The notes under the pieces were generated by a model. It ran no database searches. It was given only the letters and a program-made list of their open reading frames with translations, and was not told the origin of the DNA. Shown here one piece after another: positions 6,042 through 10,187 of a stretch of 10,187 bases of DNA (positions within the stretch are counted from its first letter, which is position 1; the number at the start of each line of letters is the position of its first letter). The stretch lies in NCBI GenBank assembly GCA_018334615.1, contig JAGXLP010000036.1, positions 1 through 10,187 of the forward strand, read 5' to 3'. The position numbers and the translations under genes are program-made. This DNA comes from Candidatus Bipolaricaulota bacterium. GTDB taxonomy: Bacteria; Bipolaricaulota; Bipolaricaulia; M55B111.

Positions 6042-7229
6042 TTACCTCCAGTAGTGTAACTCGGTCTCTTTTCCTGCGGCTAACCCCTCCGAGTCTCTGG
6101 GGACCAGGACGAAACCATCGCTTCGGGTTACGCTCGATAGAACGCCGGAACCGGAGACCCTTAACGGGTAAGCTTTCCCTTCGGTAACAGTTACCCTGAC
6201 GAGACTCAACTTGCCCAGAGGTGAGTGTATTTTTTTGGCAACCTGTACAGTCGTGGTTTTCTCTCGGGCTTGCCACCCGGTCATTTGCGCAATAAGAGGT
6301 TTTAAGAAGAAGTACGCCCCCGCAAGCGTTGCCACGGGATAGCCGGGAAGGGCAATTACGGGTACTTCTTCCACGGCGGCAAGACCGAGGGGTTTGCCCG
6401 GTTGAATTGCAACCCCGTGAACCAGTACCTCGCCTTCTTTCTCGAGAACTTCGACTATTCTATCCCTCCGCCCCACGGAGCTGCCTCCGGTAAAGACTAT
6501 CGCGTCGGACCCTTCGACCTTTTGGCTCAATGCTTTTTTTAAGTCGTCTGGTTGGTCGCTAAGTACTTCGTCTTCTACCGGACTACCTCCACAGCTCCGG
6601 GCGTACTCGGCGATCATAATCCCGTTAGATTGAATTGTCTGACCCGGTCCCGGTTCCTCGCCCGGTGAAACTAGCTCTTCTCCCGTTGGAATTACGGTAA
6701 TTACGGGTTTCTCGGCGACCGGAACTTCTTCCACTCCCAGGGAGCGTAACAACCCAAGATGGGCGGGATTAATCTCGTTTCCCTTTTCGAGTAAGGTATC
6801 CCCCCTTTTTACGTCTTCTCCTATGGGACTGACGTTATCGCCTGGAGCCACGGAAGAGTACACGTCAAGTTTCTTAGCCTGTTTTTTCGTTTCTTCTATC
6901 TTCAACACCCCGTCAGCCTCTTCAGGCACTAAACCGCCTGTGTGAACCGGGGTAGCTACGCCGGGCTCCACCTTTTCCCCAACTCGAATTCGGTTGGGAG
7001 AAGACTGACTTGCTCCGAAAGTATCGGAAGCGACGACGGCAAAGCCGTCCATTGCCGCGCGGCGGTAGTGAGGTGCGGGGCGAGGGGCGAGGATCTCTTC
7101 CGCTGTTATCCTCCCTCCCGCCTTCGTTAGTGGAAGAGTTGTAGTTTTCTCAACGGTATCGAAGGAAGAGAAGAACTTGTCCCGGGCTTCCTCCAGGGTA
7201 ACGAGTGACTTAAACCCTTTTTCCTTCAT
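6042..7229 (-). CDS. moeA: Molybdopterin molybdenumtransferase (stand-alone MoeA)
   Basis: This is a second MoeA-family protein, 395 residues without a C-terminal binding domain. Visible motifs are MDGFAVVASDTFGA (60-73), GEDV (137-140), TGEEL (182-186), TGGSSVGRRD (247-256), PGKP (277-280) and ALPGYP (293-298). The acidic positions in GED, GEE and the Asp of SSVGRRD match residues known to matter in E. coli MoeA, so the enzyme looks active. The loop ALPGYP differs from GLPGNP of the fused copy, so the two copies belong to different subfamilies and may prefer different metals or partners (inference). The start ATG 7229 has GGAGG six bases upstream, two bases after the moaA stop; a longer frame reaching 7283 begins inside moaA with an Arg-rich, non-family peptide and is rejected. 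Confidence 0.93.
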   Translation of the reverse strand: MKEKGFKSLVTLEEARDKFFSSFDTVEKTTTLPLTKAGGRITAEEILAPRPAPHYRRAAMDGFAVVASDTFGASQSSPNRIRVGEKVEPGVATPVHTGGLVPEEADGVLKIEETKKQAKKLDVYSSVAPGDNVSPIGEDVKRGDTLLEKGNEINPAHLGLLRSLGVEEVPVAEKPVITVIPTGEELVSPGEEPGPGQTIQSNGIMIAEYARSCGGSPVEDEVLSDQPDDLKKALSQKVEGSDAIVFTGGSSVGRRDRIVEVLEKEGEVLVHGVAIQPGKPLGLAAVEEVPVIALPGYPVATLAGAYFFLKPLIAQMTGWQAREKTTTVQVAKKIHSPLGKLSLVRVTVTEGKAYPLRVSGSGVLSSVTRSDGFVLVPRDSEGLAAGKETELHYWR

Positions 7230-7231
7230 TC

Positions 7232-8203
7232 TTAACCTCCGATCTCGGACATTTCTCCGGCAGTTTCTCTTTCTTCTTCCCATCGATGACCGTAGGGTTT
7301 CTTTCGTATTACCTTACTCAATTGCCTGGCTAACTCTTTTATGGTCGTATCTTCGTTAACGCGTAATTTGTACTCCTCGTCCCGAGCGAGACAGGGCCGT
7401 ATATTCCCCTGAGCGGTGACTCTGATTCTATTGCAGTTTTCACAAAAAGTTCGGCTGATCGGAAAAATAAATCCTATCGTTCCCGCTTCTTCTTTTCTGG
7501 TTACCCTGTAGTATTCCGCCGGGCCGTTGCCCTCTGGACCGGAGTCTTTTTCGAGGGTCCATTCTTCCGCCACAATCCGCTTCACCGCGTCGAGCGGCAG
7601 TGGCTCAAGTGTCCCGTTGGAGGCTTCTCCCATGGGCATAAGTTCGATAAACCTCAGCGCGATATCTTCCCGGACTGCAAATTCTACCAGAGGAAGAATT
7701 TCCGATTCGTTGATTCCCTTCATGATTACGGAATTCAACTTAACCGGTTTTAGACCGGCATTCTTTGCCGCTTTTATTCCACTCAGGACGGAGTAGAGGT
7801 CGCCTCCCCTCGTTATCTCGGAAAATATTTCCGGGTCCATGGAGTCGAGGCTAATATTTACCCGGTCCAGTCCGGCTTCGGCAAGTTCATCTGCAAATTC
7901 GGACAGGCGGGAAGCGTTGGTTGTCATCGATAGATCTTTGATTCCTTCGATCTCGTTGATCATTCGTACTAACCCTGGCAGATCCTTCCTGGTTAAAGGT
8001 TCTCCGCCGGTAAGCCTGACCTTTTTTATCCCCAGTTGCGTGGCGGCACGCACAAGTTTAACTATCTCTTCGTAGGAAAGAATTTCCTCCTGTGGCAGTT
8101 TCTTAATTCCGTCTTCTGGCATACAGTATCGACAGCGAAAGTCGCACCTGTCGGTTAGGGACAATCGAAGGTAGTCGATTTCTCTTCCGTAGCTATCCTC
8201 CAC
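7232..8203 (-). CDS. moaA: GTP 3',8-cyclase (radical SAM)
   Basis: MoaA carries out the first step of molybdopterin synthesis, rearranging GTP to 3',8-cyclo-GTP with two 4Fe-4S clusters. The 323-residue product shows the radical-SAM site C20-x3-C24-x2-C27 (DRCDFRCRYCMPEDG), LTGGEP (64-69) for S-adenosylmethionine binding, NISLDS (116-121), and the second cluster site C254, C257 and C271 (FCENCNRIRVTAQG...RPC). The C-terminus ends IGG; the terminal Gly-Gly is a conserved MoaA feature needed in catalysis. Length is normal. The start is GTG at 8203, preceded by AAGGAGG at a spacing of seven bases. It shares one base with the stop of the upstream gene (TAGTG), indicating coupled translation. Confidence 0.97.
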   Translation of the reverse strand: MEDSYGREIDYLRLSLTDRCDFRCRYCMPEDGIKKLPQEEILSYEEIVKLVRAATQLGIKKVRLTGGEPLTRKDLPGLVRMINEIEGIKDLSMTTNASRLSEFADELAEAGLDRVNISLDSMDPEIFSEITRGGDLYSVLSGIKAAKNAGLKPVKLNSVIMKGINESEILPLVEFAVREDIALRFIELMPMGEASNGTLEPLPLDAVKRIVAEEWTLEKDSGPEGNGPAEYYRVTRKEEAGTIGFIFPISRTFCENCNRIRVTAQGNIRPCLARDEEYKLRVNEDTTIKELARQLSKVIRKKPYGHRWEEERETAGEMSEIGG

Positions 8204-8703
8204 TATTCCGCCTCCTTATCGATTTCATAAGTTGCGTGACCGATTGTCGGGAGTATCAATTCCCTGGTTCCCAGTTTGACGGCTGCGGGAGAGCCGGGCA
8301 GGGAGAAAACAAGAGTGTCTCGAATAAGCGAGGCTCTCGCCCGGGAAAGAATCGCCCGGGGACCGATATTTTCGAAACTCATCCGGCGAAAAGCTTCGCC
8401 AAACCCGGGGATTTCTTTGTCTTCCATCCTCTTTAGGACGTCAACTGAGTGATCCCGGATGGATAATCCGGTGCCACCGGTTATAATCAGCGCGCGAGAA
8501 TTTGAATTCACTGCTTTATCTATTTCTCTTTCTATTTCCTCGGTCTCGTCGGGTATAACTTTACTGTTTTCCACTCGATGGCCTTTCTCTTTAAGCAAGT
8601 TTCTGATTACCCTGCCGCTTTCGTCCGATTCTCGAGTCCTGCTACTGCTAACCGTTAATACCCGGCAGCTTAGCTGTTCCTTTATCAGATCCTCGTGTCC
8701 CAA
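8203..8703 (-). CDS. moaB: MoaB/Mog-type molybdopterin adenylyltransferase
   Basis: This protein family binds molybdopterin and, in MogA and many MoaB proteins, adenylylates it before metal insertion by MoeA. The 166-residue product has the family fold and motifs: ITGGTGLSIRDHS (74-86), GFGEAFRRMSF (100-110), ISRARASL in the form ILSRARASL (118-126) and FSLPGSPAAVKL (133-144). A TTG at 8703 is the start: GGAGG lies seven bases upstream, and no other initiation codon occurs before the first conserved strand (CRVLTVSSSRT). It begins one base after the stop of the MOSC gene. Assignment to MoaB or MogA is not certain from motifs alone; since no other gene of the family is visible here, it probably does the adenylylation step. 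Confidence 0.92.
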   Translation of the reverse strand: MGHEDLIKEQLSCRVLTVSSSRTRESDESGRVIRNLLKEKGHRVENSKVIPDETEEIEREIDKAVNSNSRALIITGGTGLSIRDHSVDVLKRMEDKEIPGFGEAFRRMSFENIGPRAILSRARASLIRDTLVFSLPGSPAAVKLGTRELILPTIGHATYEIDKEAE

Positions 8704-8704
8704 T

Positions 8705-9178
8705 TTAGTCCTCCTCTTCCACCAGTTCTATCTCGTCTCCCGGTGAAATGACCCCTCCTTGCATTACCCGAAAAAACAAACCCTTTTTCGGCATTATGCA
8801 TTCACCTGTCTTGTCCTTGACCACACAATCGTCGTGGCAGGTTTTTCCTATCTGGGAGACCTCCAGTTTCACGTCATCTCCAACGGAAATTTTTGTTCCA
8901 ACAGGGACGGAGTCAAGGTCAAGTCCTTGTGACGTCAAGTTCTCGGCGAAGTCCCCGGGGTTGAGGTCGACTCCGGTCCTTTCTTCCATCTCTTCAATTT
9001 CGGATTTGTCAAGTAAACTAACCTGTTTTTCCGGTGCGCCAGCGTGAACGTCTCCTTCTATACCGTAGTCTTCCATGACTAGTGCCCGTGGCACCGGTGT
9101 CTTGATTTCGCCCTTTTCCTCGCTTGTATTTATCGACAGTAATTTTGCCCTTTCACGTTTATCTTTCCCAGTTTCCAC
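8705..9178 (-). CDS. MOSC-domain protein
   Basis: A small stand-alone MOSC (MoCo sulfurase C-terminal) domain protein, 157 residues. Seen: GIEGDVHAG (39-47), KQVSLL (51-56), GDFAENL (75-81), VPVGTKISVGDDVKLEVSQIG across 91-111, then KTCHDDC (112-118) with the conserved cysteine, CIMP (127-130) and the closing GGVISPGDEI (141-150). MOSC domains bind pterin cofactors or handle sulfur; in short proteins like this the exact reaction is unknown, though location in cofactor operons is common. Two starts are possible. GTG 9178 has GGGAGGT five bases upstream and gives the N-terminus nearest to the domain. TTG 9199 has AAGGAGGT nine bases upstream. GTG is chosen. The start overlaps the end of moaC by 20 bases. 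Confidence 0.88.
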   Translation of the reverse strand: METGKDKRERAKLLSINTSEEKGEIKTPVPRALVMEDYGIEGDVHAGAPEKQVSLLDKSEIEEMEERTGVDLNPGDFAENLTSQGLDLDSVPVGTKISVGDDVKLEVSQIGKTCHDDCVVKDKTGECIMPKKGLFFRVMQGGVISPGDEIELVEEED

Positions 9179-9608
9179 TTTGACCTCCCGATTTTTCAAT
9201 TAGCTTTACCTCCTTAATCTTCATACCCCGCTCCTGGTTTTTTACCATATCGTAAATTGTCAGCAAAGCGACGGAGCAGCCGGTAAGTGCTTCCATTTCG
9301 ACTCCGGTTTTGCCCCGATAGTTTACCCTAACTTTCACGGATAGACCCGAGTTCTCGGATTCTATATCGACTTCCACGTTACTAATCGGCAGCGGGTGAC
9401 AGAGTGGCAAGAGCTCAGAAGTTTTCTTGGCAGCCATGATCCCTGCAGTTCGGGCGACAGAAAGGACGTTTCCTTTGACAAGTTCTCCCGATATGACTTT
9501 CTCCCGAGTTTCAGGTTTCATCTCTATGGATCCGGTGGCAATCGCTTCTCTATCCGTGTCGGGTTTGTCTCCTACGTCTATCATCTTAACGTCGTCCCCG
9601 GCGCTCAT
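9159..9608 (-). CDS. moaC: Cyclic pyranopterin monophosphate synthase
   Basis: MoaC converts the MoaA product 3',8-cyclo-GTP to cyclic pyranopterin monophosphate. The 149-residue product carries MIDVGDKPDTDREA (9-22), GNVLSVARTAGIMAAKKTSELLPLCHPL from 46 to 73, GVEMEALTG (102-110) and TIYDMVK (117-123). Asp120 and Lys123 are equivalent to the catalytic Asp and Lys of the E. coli enzyme. The length is near the usual ~160. ATG 9608 is preceded by GAGGTGA at suitable spacing. It sits 85 bases after the NTPase gene, the largest gap in the cluster. moaA, usually beside moaC, is three genes downstream here. Confidence 0.96.
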   Translation of the reverse strand: MSAGDDVKMIDVGDKPDTDREAIATGSIEMKPETREKVISGELVKGNVLSVARTAGIMAAKKTSELLPLCHPLPISNVEVDIESENSGLSVKVRVNYRGKTGVEMEALTGCSVALLTIYDMVKNQERGMKIKEVKLIEKSGGQSGNWER

Positions 9609-9693
9609 CTAACTCACCTCGAGTTTTTCAATTCTGGCGAATTAATATAGTTAGTCAACCTATCAAAAAAATTGCTTTGACAAGGATTTCTGG
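9609..9693 (-). other. Leader/intergenic region before moaC
   Basis: This 85-base A+T-rich gap is the only real break in the cluster. On the minus strand it shows TTGTCA, a run of seven T (9665-9671), TTGACT and TATATT, but no pair of boxes has a 16-18 base spacing, so no promoter is called. The stem before the T-run has only three base pairs, so it is not a convincing terminator. It is too short and lacks the structure for a Moco riboswitch. Read-through from the NTPase gene is plausible. Confidence 0.4.
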
Positions 9694-10187
9694 TTAACCT
9701 GGTTCTTCCTCGATCTCGACCTGGTCGTACTGGGTGATTTTGAAGACCTCCAGAAACCGGGAAAGAAATTCCCGGCGAACGAGGTAAATCCCCTGAGCAT
9801 CTGAGTCCAATAATTTGTTAACGGAAGGTGCCAGACCCCGGTGGTTCAACTCCAGCCTTCCCACTTCGTCTACAAAAACGGGGTTATTCTGGCCAATCGC
9901 GCTGGTAACTGACCGATTAGCAAACTCCAGCGACCCCGGCTTAAGAAAGAACCTACCCACTTTCTTACCGGGTGGTTCGGAGCGGATGAAACTCCTTCTT
10001 TTTCCGGTAGCCAAATCCAGGATGTCGTAACCCACGGTTTTCCCCGAATCCATTATTCTGGGAGAAATAACTCCCCCCGCCTGATAGCCGATTCCCTCCA
10101 ACCGGTGGGTTGCTTCTTGACAGGCGCGGGTTTTTCCAGCTCCCACAGAACCCGAAACCACGATGGGAAAGAGGGTATCTGACTCTA
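9694..10187 (-). CDS. THEP1-like P-loop nucleoside-triphosphatase, 5' end outside the window
   Basis: The 163 visible residues show Walker A GSVGAGKT, a VGYDILDLATGKR segment, GRFF (the GRY.F-type motif) and Walker B VFVDEVGRLEL, in the order and spacing of the THEP1/NTPase_1 (COG1618) family. These hydrolyse NTPs in vitro; their cellular role is unclear. A GTG at 10161 could start the gene but has no ribosome site, and the frame stays open to the window edge with a plausible strand (LFPIVVSG) ahead of the P-loop, so the true start is probably upstream and the gene is partial. It lies 85 bases ahead of moaC in the same direction, which suggests a link to cofactor synthesis, perhaps comparable to the P-loop protein MobB that assists MobA. 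That is inference; MobB itself has a different motif pattern. Confidence 0.8.
   Translation of the reverse strand, partial: ESDTLFPIVVSGSVGAGKTRACQEATHRLEGIGYQAGGVISPRIMDSGKTVGYDILDLATGKRRSFIRSEPPGKKVGRFFLKPGSLEFANRSVTSAIGQNNPVFVDEVGRLELNHRGLAPSVNKLLDSDAQGIYLVRREFLSRFLEVFKITQYDQVEIEEEPG

Noticed and set aside
5974..6276. Minus-strand frame overlapping the moeA/moeA-fusion junction
   Set aside because: It is out of frame inside two real genes and its Arg-rich peptide has no recognisable domain.
4086..7229. Archaeal origin of the window, suggested by the paired MoeA types
   Set aside because: The 16S end and holA are bacterial; paired MoeA proteins also occur in anaerobic bacteria, so transfer is possible but not shown.
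9609..9693. Moco riboswitch or intrinsic terminator before moaC
   Set aside because: The gap is too short for the Moco motif, and the T-run at 9665-9671 follows only a three-base-pair stem.
1..10187. CRISPR array, insertion sequence or prophage
   Set aside because: No spaced repeats, transposase, integrase or phage motifs were seen on either strand.

Overview
The window comes from a bacterial chromosome. It opens with the last ~212 bases of a 16S rRNA that has a bacterial decoding region and a CCTCCT anti-Shine-Dalgarno tail, and the next gene is a bacterial-type holA. The lineage cannot be fixed from this sequence. Lys/Glu-rich and mildly acidic proteins, frequent GTG/TTG starts backed by strong Shine-Dalgarno sequences, a shortened helix 44 and paired MoeA proteins together suggest an anaerobic, poorly sampled phylum rather than a standard model group. 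That is inference.

Layout. (1) 1-212: 3' end of 16S rRNA, followed by 187 bases with hairpins but no tRNA, 23S or 5S gene. (2) 400-1344, minus: holA, DNA polymerase III delta, converging on the rRNA gene. (3) 1345-1625: divergent control region with a likely minus-strand promoter for holA and a near-consensus plus-strand promoter for the sulfate genes. (4) 1626-3432, plus: sat and cysC, one base apart, which convert sulfate to APS and then PAPS. (5) 3433-3484: short convergent gap. (6) 3485-10187, minus: a tight molybdenum/tungsten cofactor cluster. In transcription order it holds a THEP1-like P-loop NTPase (5' end outside the window), moaC, a MOSC-domain protein, a MoaB/Mog-type protein, moaA, moeA, a second moeA fused to a molybdate-binding-like (COG1910) domain, and mobA.

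The cofactor genes cover most of the pathway. MoaA and MoaC make cyclic pyranopterin monophosphate from GTP, the MoaB/Mog protein adenylylates molybdopterin, the two MoeA proteins insert the metal, and MobA adds GMP to give the bis-MGD-type cofactor. The two molybdopterin synthase subunits (MoaD, MoaE) and a molybdate/tungstate transporter are not in the window. From moaC to mobA adjacent genes overlap or lie within 12 bases of each other, often with the ribosome site inside the preceding gene, so translational coupling is likely. The least routine items are the MoeA-binding-domain fusion beside a stand-alone MoeA, the NTPase at the visible head of the cluster, the unlinked 16S gene, and a 16S trailer that can base-pair with the anti-Shine-Dalgarno.
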